Shown in pieces: positions 45,985 through 57,652 of a DNA stretch of 64,000 nucleotides. The stretch is from Mucidula mucida (lineage: Eukaryota; Basidiomycota; Agaricomycetes; Agaricales; Physalacriaceae). Location: NCBI GenBank assembly GCA_015501055.1, contig JADNYV010000044.1:62001-126000 (forward strand), in the 5' to 3' direction. Within the stretch, counting starts at the first letter, position 1. Every line of letters begins with the position of its first letter. The position numbers were made by a program, and so were the translations under genes. The notes beneath the pieces are model-generated. The model was given only the letters and a program-made list of their open reading frames with translations, made no database searches and was not told the DNA's origin.

Positions 45985-46578
45985 ATGGGGGATTTTGGGA
46001 TGTAATTTAATCTATCCGGGCTTTGTAGGATATTGGGAATAATAGGGATTGTTAATTCTTAAGGATCCGAGCATGCTGATTGTCCGTCGGGCAACATAGA
46101 TTTTCATATTGTAGGACAATTCGAGGATCTCGTTGCGATTGTGGGTGCGCAAATCAAGCTGCTATGTTGCATCCAGGGGATCTCGACCTACGTATTCTGG
46201 TGAATCAAGGACAGCCAATCTTTATGGCTTCCGACGTATAGCTTGGTACATCGACCGTCCGGAGGCGAGCAAGATGAATATGAATGGCGCGAATCATCAC
46301 CGCAACCGCGACTACAGATGTCTGCACACACATAGTTACAGTCAGTCGCACTTAATGGAAATGCCACTTGACAGCTCGAGAAGCCCAAGTGGCGCACGAT
46401 CTGTCACCAACAGCCGCAAATCGGTCGTTAACATGCGTGCCAACTAGTCACCAAACCCACAGATCTTTCACAAAGAACAAGAAAAGTGTAGGTTGCCAAC
46501 AGTATACAGCGTGTTTAAATATAATAAGACAAATCGACAAATGAAATCTGAAGAATCCGCTAAATGACATTGTCCAAA
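45985..46578. other. Convergent intergenic spacer, nothing recognised
   Basis: About 600 bases between the 3' ends of the ERV gene (+) and the E2 gene (-). A short frame at 46133-46447 has no features. It should hold two polyadenylation regions. Confidence 0.45.
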
Positions 46579-47589
46579 TCACAACCTCTTTAGCGCCTTT
46601 TTGCGCTTCTCTGCGCCAGCAACTCCAGTCGCAGCACGTTTAACGGCCTTGTTCGCAGGCGACGGCGGTACAACAGCGTTCTTGGCGGCAACATTCGCGT
46701 CCGCTGTCCCGAGAGGCGACGGTGATGTATGTCGCTCCTTGTTAGCTACCCCACGTCCATCCTTTTCAAGAGACAGATTGGCGGGGGAAGAGACGAGAGG
46801 TCGCGTCTGGCCATGGGACACAGGCGCAGGCGAGGAAGATTTGCGTGATATGATGGGGAGCGTAGGGACAGGTGGGACGGAGACACTGGGTGGTTTAGAT
46901 GACGGCGCCGACGCTGCAGATGACTCCTCCTCGGATGGCTCGTCGAATTCTGCTGGTCGTACGCGTGGTGTAGCATGGACACTGGTTATGAGCTTGGCGC
47001 GGTCGCAATAACTCTGGTAGTTCTCCAACAGCAGCTTGCCTGCCTCTTCGTCGAGTGCAGATTCCGGATTTGGGTAGATGAGTAGGCATTTGACGGTCAC
47101 CAATATGTGTGCAATGCCGTATGTCGACTTCCAGTCCTTTTTGAGCGTGTTGACACAGATTTCGCCTTGGGCAGAAACATTTGGATGAAAGATCTTTGTC
47201 GCGAACCGGCCTGATATAGAATAAGTAAAAGCGAGCTATAACAGTCAAAAAGACGTTACATTTGGGTGGCGCAGCGGGAAACTCTTCGGTGAATTTGAAC
47301 TTGACGTAGAAGTAACCACCCGCGTATGGCGTGCCCTCTGCCAGGTGTCACGTAAACTTTAGTTTTCTTCACAGCGCAGCTGGCGATGCTCACCGGGCCC
47401 TGTATGATTCCGACCACGTCGAGCATATCATCATCACTGGTTTGGACGCGAATACCCTCGGGTGGGCTCTTCTTGAGTTCCGCGATTTCGCGCATCAGAC
47501 GGCGCATGGCGGCAGGAGGCACGGACTATTGCCAAGACAGAAGGCGTGGTCAGTTGTCATCGAGCAGTCTAGAGACGTGAGCATACCAT
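46579..47589 (-). CDS. Ubiquitin-conjugating enzyme E2, UBE2S type
   Basis: E2 enzyme related to human UBE2S, the APC/C partner that extends Lys11 chains. Exons 47589-47587 (only the ATG), 47525-47394, 47335-47260 and 47210-46579 join to about 280 residues. Catalytic features are HPN (79-81), active-site Cys89 in SAQGEICVN, and LKKDW. UBE2S-like stretches include [20 protein letters not shown] and ENY. The C-terminal extension is disordered, Ser/Pro-rich then basic, and ends KKALKRL, matching the Leu-Arg-Arg-Leu tail with which UBE2S docks on APC2/APC4. The acceptor before GTPYAGG drops the Glu normally present in GPEGTPY; one missing G at 47394 would restore it. The call as UBE2S rather than a generic E2 rests on the [11 protein letters not shown] block and the tail. 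Confidence 0.9.
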
Positions 47590-48222
47590 GGTGTAGAGTT
47601 GGACAAAGGTAAGACGGCGACGAGAACAATGGAGGGAGTGGTACAAGGGCAAGTTGGAGTAACAAACATTCCCAAATGCAGGGTTTCCTACTCGATCACA
47701 TGGTCATGTGACAAGGATGCCTTTTTGAGCATCACTTTCTACTAAAATTTCTATTTCCTTCTTCTATTTCTGGCTGCCTCCTTTGCTGTTTCTTCTTTCA
47801 GCTGGACTGATCAGAAAGGCTCGGCGGCATTGGGCCACTCAGATCTCACAGCGTCGCGAAGGTGTCGTAGTTCAAAGGTCGTTATTCCATGTGCTATGGC
47901 TCGCACTTTTCCTGGACACCCATAGAGCAACTTCCAAAGTTAAAGCCCATGCAATATCATCGTACGGATATATACTCTGTGGACTCGTACCTGGGGCGCG
48001 GATTTACCATCTCTCTAACCTGGCGCAGACATTTGTGGCGCTGAAACCGAGGTCATTCAAACTCACGTGCAACCTGGGTCTCGGCTCAAAGCGTCACCGA
48101 TCGACCGAAGTGGGAAATTGAAATTTCGTGCTTTTAAACTGCTCGAACGATGAGCTGATATACCGGAGTCCATTTCTCACTGCTGCCTTTCTTATCTGCT
48201 ATCATCTATCATCCGATTCAGT
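47590..48222. other. Divergent promoter region, no gene recognised
   Basis: About 630 bases between the divergent E2 and ketopantoate hydroxymethyltransferase genes. One open frame (47783-48121) lacks any family signature. The pyrimidine-rich stretch CTATTTCCTTCTTCTATTTC at about 47750 is promoter-like. Confidence 0.45.
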
Positions 48223-49346
48223 ATGTATCTATTAAGAGGACGTACGGTAATCACAAGAGGCTTCCAACGCCGCTGGATGAGCGTACGACCACAGGAACCT
48301 AACGAATCTCCCAGTAAGTCAATGACTCATCCAACCGACCCGACGCGAGCTCATACGTGGAAAAGCTTTCGCGCGCCGCAAAGTGACACCACAGACACTG
48401 CAGACCCTCAAAGCATCCGGGACGCCAATAACCATGCTCACAGCATATGATTACCCGACCGGCCTCGCGTGCTCCGCGAATCCCCTCATCGACATCACCC
48501 TCGTCGGCGACTCGCTCGCACAGGTCTGCCTGGGCTACACGTCCACCACCCAACTCACACTATCCGACATGATCCACCACGCCCAGGCCGTCGCGCGCGC
48601 AACCGTGCATCCGCTCCTAATCGCGGACATGCCCTTTGGATCATACCACACCTCCGTGGACGACGCCATCGCCAACGCCGTGCGTCTCGTCCGCGAAGCA
48701 CGCGTCGAGGCCGTCAAGCTCGAGGGCGGGAAAGAGCTCACATCACTCGTACGACGGTTCACCCAAGCCGGAATACCGGTGATGGCCCATGTGGGCTTGC
48801 TTCCCCAAAGGCACCTCGCCACGTCGGGGTACAAGGTACAAGGGCGTGATGCCGATGGCGCCAGGCGTGTGCTTGATGACGCTCTCGCTCTTGAAGACGC
48901 GGGGGCGTTTGCCGTTGTCGTGGAAGGTGTGCCGAAAGAGCTAGGTAAACATGTGACCGAGAAACTCAGCATTCCCACCATTGGCATAGGCGCGGGACCT
49001 TGGACAAGTGGTCAGGTAAGTGCTTGCTGTTTCATCGTTCTACGCTTCAACTTTCAAAAAGGTGCTCGTCTGGGACGATGTTATGGGAACCTGGTCTGGT
49101 CATAAAGCGAAATTCGTCCGGAGATTTGGCGATCTCAAAACACATCGCGATGTCGCCGTCGAGAATTATGCACGAGCAGTGCGGGAACGGACATTCCCTT
49201 CCCAAGACACGGAAAGCTATACAATGGATTCACTAGAACTAGCAAAATTAACATCACACTATACATGTAGATTACATTATTGTTTAATAAGGAAAGTTGC
49301 ACGAACTTTGTCTTGTGAGAGGCGTCCGGATAGGAAGCGGTGGTAA
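48223..49346 (+). CDS. PANB: Ketopantoate hydroxymethyltransferase
   Basis: Adds a hydroxymethyl group from methylene-tetrahydrofolate to 2-oxoisovalerate, the first committed step of pantothenate and CoA synthesis. Three exons (48223-48313, 48366-49015, 49062-49346) join to 341 residues. The N-terminus [18 protein letters not shown] is a mitochondrial presequence. Active-site blocks are [25 protein letters not shown] (Mg-binding Asp), [41 protein letters not shown] (catalytic Glu), [23 protein letters not shown] and KFVRRFGDL. The fungal orthologue is ECM31. The C-terminus runs about 30 residues past the usual end ([17 protein letters not shown] onward), perhaps from a lost stop. Confidence 0.95.
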
Positions 49347-50220
49347 GGACTATAGCGTTGTGGGTTCTGAGTCATGATGTCTGCCTGCCGAAGTGTGCTA
49401 AAAAGCAAGCTCCTTGAGGTGACAGATCAATTCGGACCTTCACCATCACCTCCTTTGTCTCCATCGTTCGACTTTGTAGAGGCAATCCTTGTTTTTTTTC
49501 CTGAAATGGAAACCTAATGACTTACTTCTACATCTTAAAGCGTACCGGGCATAGGATTTGTGGTGGATAGCATAATAGCAGCTGTTTGGGCGCAAGTGCT
49601 GTCCTCCTGCCTCTAACTCATTGGCGGCATTCCAAAGGCTTGTTCCACCTCAAGTCATTCGAACCGATACTCGAGGAGCAGCACATACATCGAGTCTTCG
49701 TCAGTGCGAGTGGAGCTAGTGTGAAATGGGACGGCGGCGGAAGACATCTACATGATGCTCCTCAGATTGGTGGACGTGAAGGATTACTCGCTTCTCCTCA
49801 TCTTCTTACACTCAGACAAAGTCTGCAGCACGGTGCACGGTTGGTCTGGTGTCCTGTGACCCAAATATCCAGCTAACCGAGAACCTAGATTCATGCTAGT
49901 ACCAGAGCGCCAATGTTTGGAGTAGTCTCAGGATCCCCTGTTGAAGGCTATTTCTTTGTGACAGCTGCTGCCCTGATACTAAACATTAACAGTATCTGTG
50001 GTCAACAGTGTCACCGATTCTCTCGCTCCGTTCGTCAGTGAGCAAGCGAGTCGGTTGATGAAAATCAACCTCGCGCAGCCCAAGTCACTCGACTGTTTTG
50101 GTCGCTGAATTCGTCCGGAGTCGTGATGGAGATCTGAATACCGTGCTAATCCTGAGCAGGTGATGGCTCCATGTGTGTATAAAAGGTTCGCTTCAATTCA
50201 CCTCCCCGCTATTCACCACA
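49347..50220. other. Intergenic, no gene recognised
   Basis: About 870 bases. A 96-codon frame at 49586-49876 has no recognisable features. TATAAAAGG at 50178 is a good TATA box and belongs to the oxidase pseudogene downstream. Confidence 0.5.
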
Positions 50221-50232
50221 ACTCGCTGTCAT

Positions 50233-52205
50233 AGACACTCAGTCCTGTCGAAGTGCTCCGGGTGACGCAAGTTTCCCTTCGGATGACGCGTGGGGTGCTT
50301 TGCACGCGTCGATTTCAGGCCACCTTGTTACAGCGGTTCCATCTGGCCAATTCTGCAAAGACCGCGGTGGGTGTACAGACAAGGAATGGACCAGGGTTGT
50401 ATTTCGTGCGAACGTTCCTGGCGTGCTGGATCAAATACGCATCTCTTGATTCTGACAGCTATTGCTATTCATGTGTTCGAATGCACAGGTGAATTGGGAA
50501 CAGGTAAACTCGCAGTTTGTTCTCGTACGGCTAATCCACCAGAAATTTGCTTGCGTAATACGACCAGGAACTGCAAGCAAAAAAAACGTTCCTCTCTACG
50601 CAGTCTTGGCTACTTCTGCTAATGACGTTAAGATCAGAGACATGTTTGATCCATCTATCCTCTTTATTAACTCTATCTGACAGGTTGGCATCGCGTTCGC
50701 GAAAACGTACAACCCACGACTTGCCGTCAAGGCGTCGGGACATGACTATCTCGGCCGTTCTACAGCGCGCGACTCATTACTGATCTTGACGCACCTTCTA
50801 CAAAACGTCTCGTTTTATGAGGACTACAAGATTGGTATTCTTAGTCAAGGCTCAGCAGTCACAGTTGGCAGTGGTGTCTTATTAAACAAACTCTACCAAG
50901 ACGCCCAAGCGGATGGTAAGATTGTTGTTGGCGGAACTGCTGGCACAGTTGTAGCCGCAGGAGGATATATCCAAGGCGGCGGGCATTCAGCGATATCTCC
51001 TCTACTATGTCTGGCCCTTGACAATGTACTTCGTATGTTTTTGGCGTCTTGCGGTATCTGAGCCTGTTTGACACTTTTTCTAGAATTCAAGGTTGTCACT
51101 GGAAATGCAGAAGTCATCATCGCAGACGAGACACAGCACAGCGATTGTCAGTCTCTCAAATATTAGTCCTTACACAACTCATGCTACGCTCCAGTGTTCT
51201 GGGCTCTTCGTGGTGGTGGCGCCGGCTCTTGGGGAGTCATTATATCGGCGACTTTCCGTACGTTCCCCACCTTCGATGGAACGGTGTCCAGCATCCTGGT
51301 ATACACCAATGGCTAGAACGCTACCTTTGGAAACATCATGGGACTGCACGCTAAGCACATATTCGACATGGATGACCTTCGCCCCGCCCAGTACTTTTAT
51401 GCGTACCGGAACGCGACCTCCGAGTATCAACTCAATCTTGGTATGGCGACATTCTTCCCGAATTTCAGTGCAGACGCTGCGACGTCGGCGATGTTGAATG
51501 TCATCGTAGCAAACGAGGGCACGATAGGGTCCCAGTCTGTACAGGAAATGAACTTCAACGACGCTGTCACATCGACGGATGACGGCGTTGAGTCAAACCT
51601 GTTTATGGGTTCTCGGTTGTTTCCCGAAGCCGTTTATCGAGATTCGCCAAATGCTACATATACGAAGCTGTTCGAGGCTGGCTCTATCGCGTAAGTCATA
51701 CGTTCTTTGTCTACCCTATGCTGATTAGACGGGTCGCACAGCGTTCTTGGTCATCTTGTCGCTGGAGGCAAAGTCACAGAAAATTATGCGTATATTGATT
51801 CTGCTGTTCACCCGAAGTGGAGATCAGCCAAGACGCATGTATGCCTGAGCTGCCGGTTTGTTATAATTTTCTTTTAAGGCTACTGTTTTGGATAGATGGT
51901 ACTCGTTGCTTGGCCGGCGGATAGCATTGATCTGTCCTTCGTCCCTTTCCTCAAGACTGCGTTCCAGATGGTTCAACTGCCGATCATGGAGGAAGTCATT
52001 GGCTCCGACGCTGGCTCGTACTCCAACGAAGCAGACTCGACAGAGCCCAATTTCCAAACCACCGAACTACCATAAACTAAGCATGATCAACAGCAAGTAT
52101 GATCCCGCTGACCTGTTTATTGTTGCAAGCGGCGTTGGAAGTGAACGTTGGGATGCAGACGGTTTCTGTAAACTGCATGCAGGGTGTTCTAAATCACGAT
52201 CATGA
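50233..52205 (+). pseudogene. BBE-like secreted FAD oxidase, decayed copy
   Basis: Paralogue of the oxidase at 57653-59765, in opposite orientation. Matching blocks are [150 protein letters not shown] and INSKYDPADLFIVASGVGSE. Damage is clear. There is no start codon or signal peptide ahead of the first block. The A run at about 50579-50586 is out of phase (RNTTRNCKQ to NVPLY). An in-frame TAG lies at 51314 (VYTNG-stop). A deletion of about 11 bases near 52065 removes the FYGP present in the other copy. These are not all homopolymer changes, so this is a genuine pseudogene. Confidence 0.85.
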
Positions 52206-52516
52206 CGACGATGTACCCCCTTGTCTACCACAACGCTGGCCTTATTTCTGGCAGTGCTATAAGTATCTTTCTTGAAGCTATCGCGTTATCGGCGACGACA
52301 CGCGTTTGCGGGGTGACATGTCTCCTGCACTATGGCGTCCCTCATCCATGACCAGTCTGTTCAAAGGAGAGCGTCTCTCATCCTGCATGATATTTTCCAG
52401 TCTCCGTCCTAACTGTCTATAGCGGTATGCCGAATAAGTTAGCGCTTCGACGGGAAGCTTTCTATTACTCTTCTTGCGTGACTCCGTTGTCTTGTTCTCC
52501 TCGTCTGCCTCACGCC

Positions 52517-53327
52517 ATGATTCTTTCCTTTCTCCTACTGGCGGCGCTCCCTGCAGTGCTCGCACAGAACACCGGCGAACCCATCGTCTACGACTTGCAG
52601 CACAACATCACCAGTCTGGTCGGAACTTGGTCGACTGGCTCCATGCATGTCATTCCGGGCCCGGTATACCCTCCTGCCTCGCCACGCCGACGCTGTGCTG
52701 ATCCCCACATAGGGCTTTGCGTCTCCCGCAGAGTTGCGCTTCATCTACCCGTCAACGACTGGCACCGCGGTGTCTTTGTACGTCCCCCATATCGCCGTAG
52801 CCTCGCTACTCATCTCGCCCCCTCCGCACAGCTCCGAAGACGGCTATTACGAGTACGCGCAATACTCCTTCGTCTCTAACGCCACCAACCCGGCGTGCAT
52901 CACCGGCTACATGCTCTGGTCGCACGGCGCATACACCAACGCAGTCAACGGCTCCATGTTCTTGATTCCCAACGGCGACGGCTATCAGCAGGTGCAAAGG
53001 ACATGCGCGGCCGTGTCGAATTTCATAGAAAACAACAACGATACGATCGTTGTCGACTGGTGGAATATCAAGGTGGACAGCGATTTTGGCTACGTGCTCA
53101 CGATGCAGAAGTTTGACGGCACGTATTGGGCCCCGTTCAAGCAGTACTCTACGACGCCGAATATGCTCCCCACGCAGAAGCTGAGGAATGTCACGCTGGG
53201 ACCGGATGTCTCCGTCGGAGTTCGCGCCTCGGAGGCGCGCAGTGGCGCAAGGGAGTTGGGCGCCTCGTTGGCGCTGATGGGAGCGTCGTTTTCCCTAGGC
53301 TTGTTATCTACGGCTATTTCGTTGTAA
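52517..53327 (+). CDS. ROT1: ROT1-like ER protein
   Basis: ER membrane chaperone needed for cell-wall glucan synthesis and N/O-glycoprotein folding in yeast. Three exons (52517-52663, 52713-52777, 52832-53327) join to 235 residues with no break. The signal peptide is MILSFLLLAALPAVLA. Family blocks are NITSLVGTWSTGSMHVIPGP, GFASPAELRFIYPSTTGTAV, EDGYYEYAQYSFVSN, CITGYMLWSHGAYT, LIPNGDGYQQVQRTCAAVSN and TPNMLPTQKLRNV. A hydrophobic C-terminus, ASLALMGASFSLGLLSTAIS, suggests a membrane anchor or GPI-type signal. Several NxS/T sites are present. The start is the ATG of the signal peptide. Confidence 0.93.
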
Positions 53328-55149
53328 CCACGCTTTCTCTCTTGTACCCACTCCACCGCTTCAACGCTACCTCTGTTCATTTCTAGATGACTTTCTTGGT
53401 GTGATCCTGAACTACTAGGCCAATGCGTAGGAGTCAATCGGGGTGCTAGTAGCACACCGGTTACGTGCATCGTTTGCCCTGGGGTGTTTGTATTTTTTAA
53501 TGAAATGCGGCAGCAGCTTGTGTTGATTGACACGTCCAAGTGTATTCCCATTAGGCTTTAGCAGAGGACTGGAATGCTTTCTTTTTCTATCAAGACTGTT
53601 GTCTTGGGAAGCACTACACCATACGTACACAGCGGCGACGAAGTGTGATGAATGATCGTGGAAAGATTTGAGTCCGGCGAGTTCAGGACAACGAGGGGCA
53701 AGTACTCTACTTGCCTACACATGCGCCAGACCCAATGTTTTTGATGTTTTTGATGCAAAGGTCTAGAAAGATGAGTAGATGTCTGGAATGTTGACACCCC
53801 GATCAGAATGAACAAAACGAGTATTGACTGCCACCCAGAGCCAAGTGTTTAGTCTTGATGGTTGTCGGATCCTCCATGTCCTGGCTGAGGTCTAGTTAAA
53901 AAAGACCGCTTCACAACGTTCCGGTCAAAATATGAGGATACTAGTAACCACTAGGTCACTGTAGCTCACATGAGTATTAACGCGAAAGGCTGCGACTCGG
54001 ATTCCGTAAGTGAACGTCAAGCAATGCAGAAGGTGCGTACATCATTCGAGGCGACGAGTTTTGTTTCGTTCCAGCAGTCGACGATGGGCCCACGACGGAA
54101 GAAGTCGGTTTCAGACAAGGCGCTGAGGACCTACTTTCAGTTAGACCGTAGTGTGAAACCAGCGACATTTTGTACGATGTTGAACAGCGCGATGTAGGTT
54201 ATGATTTTTCCTCTGACAATTAAATATGTATACGGGGATGGTGTGGCGAGGTTCTCGGTAATTGTCTCGTCTGTTCAGCGGAAACCCCCACCACTAGTCA
54301 CTCTCCTGACCATCAGCTACATAGCTTAACCAAGATTCGTATATGTGACATCTAGATGGGCGCTACAATCCCGCAATTCATTACAACAAACAGTAGTCAT
54401 ACGCATTATATTTTGTAGCGCGTCTCATGAACCCCCGTTCCCAGTTCCTCCTTCAGTATTAGGAGCACCAGTCGTACTGGCCTGTGCGAGACGTCTCATC
54501 CTCCTTCTCCCGGGAAACAGTGGCACACGAGGCATCGGCCGCTCATCCAGATCCCAAGCGATGTTTGCTGCCGCATGCAGCCCTTCAATCCACTCAACCA
54601 CGCTCTTCACGTCGCCAGCCTGCAATAAGAGCTGCTATCCCTCCATCGGACACGGGAATGATTAAGTGAAGAGAAAGAATCATTCCCAGTCCTGATTCAG
54701 CGTGTTGTAGGGTGTATGCGTGCAAAGAGCTTCAGGCTATCTCCGCAAGCAGAGGTTGTACTAGATGATATGAGAGGACTTGAAGAGTGACTCTGTGGTG
54801 ATGAGGACGTAACAGAGGAGGCAGAAGATGTGCTAGACGGGGGTGGGCGAGGGACATTGAGTGTAGACCCGAATTCAGAGCAAGTTCAAGTTGCCTAATT
54901 CGGTGTGCAAGCCCGCGCAACCTTCCCGATCTGGAGTGCTTACGTCCTGCTCTGAGCGCGTCGGACCACCCTCTGCTCTCACTCTCATCACTCGCATTGA
55001 GTCATTGAATCACTCTCAACTCCGATTTGAGTGAGTGACATGCTGCTTCACACGAAATCCCTCTGATTCGGTCCAGGCCTTCCCAGATGACGCCTAGACG
55101 TACGTCGCCTGCTTATAAAATATAAAAATGGACCGGCGTCCCGTTGTTC
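53328..55149. other. Intergenic, no gene recognised
   Basis: About 1.8 kb with short frames only, for example 53970-54197 and 54345-54665, none with family features. The sequence near 55100 (TTATAAAATATAAAAATGG) is a TATA-like region ahead of the fumarate reductase gene. Confidence 0.5.
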
Positions 55150-56853
55150 ATGGAAATCAGGCGAAGACACCTGTTCTCGTTCTTTCTAATCATTACATTC
55201 GCAAGTTTTCTCGTTAAGCGAAGTGCCATGGCTGCACCACGGACGATTGTTATTGGAGGCGGCCTGGCTGGACTCAGTGCGGCACATACCTTGCTGGAGA
55301 ACGGCGCCAGCGTTCTGCTTTTGGATAAGAAGCCATCGTGAGTAGGCCAAGCGTAGTCAAACGGCCCGTACTGACGCAGTCCAAGATTGGGCGGCAATTC
55401 CGTCAAAGCGAGTTCTGGCATCAACGGTGCTGGTACGGAAGCGCAGGCAAACAATGATATCAAAGATACTGTGGAAGACTTGTACGTCGTTTGTGTCATG
55501 TTACACACTTTGCAACTCAAACTCGCCCGTAGCATCGATGACACTACGAAATCCGCCGGACCGCTCGCGCGTCCAAATCTCATCGCAGCGCTTACATCTA
55601 ATTCTGCTCCCTCCCTTGCATGGCTGACGTCCAAATTTGGCATCGATTTGTCGCTCGTCGCTCGTCTCGGTGGGCATTCGATTCCTCGGACGCATCGCGG
55701 CAAGGCGGCGCGCCGGGGTGGGCCATAACTTCCGCCCTCATCAAACAGCTCGACAAGGAGCCCAACGCGACTGTTGTTAAACAAGCTAAAGTCTTACGAC
55801 TCTTGGAAGACGCGGGCAAAGTCACCGGAGTCGAATACGAGTCTGGGGGCTCTACTGTCAAGGCAGAGGGTCCGGTCATCATCGCGACTGGGTAAGAACA
55901 GTTTCACACTCTTCTCCGGCGCTAACATATCGTGTAGAGGATACGCAGCCGACTTTTCTACCTCGGGATACCTTTCCTCCTACCGCTCTGATCTCCTTTC
56001 GCTCCCCACCACCAACGGCGACCATGCAACCGGCGACGGTCATCGTCTTGCCGCATCTCTCTCCACCCCCGCCGCCCTCTGTGACATGGACCAAATTCAA
56101 GTCCACCCAACGGGTTTCGTCGACCCCGCTGATCCAGACGCCAAAACCAAGTTCCTCGCCGCTGAAGCGCTCCGCGGCGTCGGAGGTCTACTCATTGACA
56201 ATACTGGTTCGCGGTTCGTCAACGAAATCGACAGGCGGGATTATGTGACGGAGAAGATGCAGGCGGTCATTGCCGCTGGTAGAGGTCCCGTGAGATTGGT
56301 TCTGAACAAGGAGGCGGGAGAGGAGTTGAAGGCGCATGTGGACTTCTATGTATCCAAAGGGCTGATGAGGAGATATGAGGGTGTCAAAGAGCTGGCTTGG
56401 GATATGAATGCGGATGTGGAGACGTTGACCAAGACGTTCGAGGCTCATGGACGATATGCCAAGCAGGAAGCAGAGGATCCGTTTGGAAAGAGTGAGTTCA
56501 GGACCTTGTTCTTGATTTTCTTTGGCTCATCGGCTACAGAATTCTTCCACCATCCGATGTTCCCTTTAGAGGGACCGATTCTCGTGGCCCAGATGACGCC
56601 AGTCGTGCATTATGTTCGTGTTCTTTCCTGACCGATATACATATCACTCACTCTCACTTAGACTATGGGTGGCATACAAGTCGATGCTCAGGCTCATGTC
56701 CTGAATGCAAACGGCGATATTATACCCGGCCTTTATGCAGCTGGAGAAGCCATTGGTGGTGTTCATGGACAGAATCGTCTCGGTGGTTCTTCTCTGCTGG
56801 AAGCCGCAGTCTTTGGAAGATTGGCAGGAGAAACAGCAGCAAAAGGGAAATAA
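55150..56853 (+). CDS. Soluble FAD-dependent fumarate reductase (OSM1/FRD1 type)
   Basis: Reduces fumarate to succinate and re-oxidises flavins, supporting anaerobic growth and ER redox balance. The N-terminus [15 protein letters not shown] is a signal or anchor segment, then the FAD dinucleotide motif [20 protein letters not shown]. Conserved blocks are [24 protein letters not shown]-like [55 protein letters not shown] sequence, [30 protein letters not shown] and [20 protein letters not shown]. Exons join at 55339, 55893, 56490 and 56612. One base is missing at about 55704 (AAGGCGGC should read AAGGGCGGC), which moves the frame from THRGK to GAPGWAIT in highly conserved sequence; a consensus error is likely. 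An intron near 55485-55535 does not close cleanly. Confidence 0.85.
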
Positions 56854-57652
56854 ATGTTAGTCAAAGCTACATGAGCTTGTGAATAACTAGTGTTGGTGTA
56901 AGATAAGGCAAGGAATGTTATAGCTTGAGATTGTGCATGTGTCAAGCCTCTGGTGCTCAATGCAACCACCACTGGTGATTTGATTGTATCCGTCACTTGG
57001 TGGCCCACCTCTCATCAATCTGCTCTTTTTGGATCTTCTCATGCCTACGTCTGTAACTACTTACAATGCCGGTACCTCAGATGTCTTCACCTTGAAAGCA
57101 GCTTGGCAGATATGGGATAGTTGATAAGATAGAAAGCAGAGGGAGAACAAGCATATTGTAATCTCACTTGATCTATAGAAAATAGCCAACCTATCAACCT
57201 CTCCTCTAACTCTAGGCTCTTGCCTCACTAGAGACCTTACCCCACCAAACCACCTCCCATTATTCGGAAAAGAGACGTGACCTGGACCTCGCAACCATGT
57301 GACTGCACTTGCAACCATAGTTGAATAGGGGCATACTGGCCTCTGAGAACGACAAGGTTCTATGGGAAGCACAGATCTCCATAGACAGCACATAGAAAAA
57401 CAGAGGGCTAGCAGTAAGTACCTTGGGCAGTGCCGTGAGCTGCCTAGAGGGCATCATTCACAAGCACCCGTAGCTTTAGTCGAGACGATATCGCGAGTTC
57501 AACTAGCAACATCATGGGAAGGAGATAACAATATGCATGCCGAGCCCCAAAGAGTATCACCACAAATAAATAATTGATTTTGTCCGTGCCTACATACGAA
57601 ACGAAAAGATAGACGTTCGAGAGAGCATCATCCCCCGACCAAAATCCTCTCT
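56854..57652. other. Convergent intergenic region, nothing recognised
   Basis: About 800 bases between convergent genes, with short frames only. No repeat was seen. Confidence 0.45.

Noticed and set aside
47783..48121. 112-codon frame between the E2 and ketopantoate genes
   Set aside because: No domain, no splice support, and it occupies a divergent promoter.
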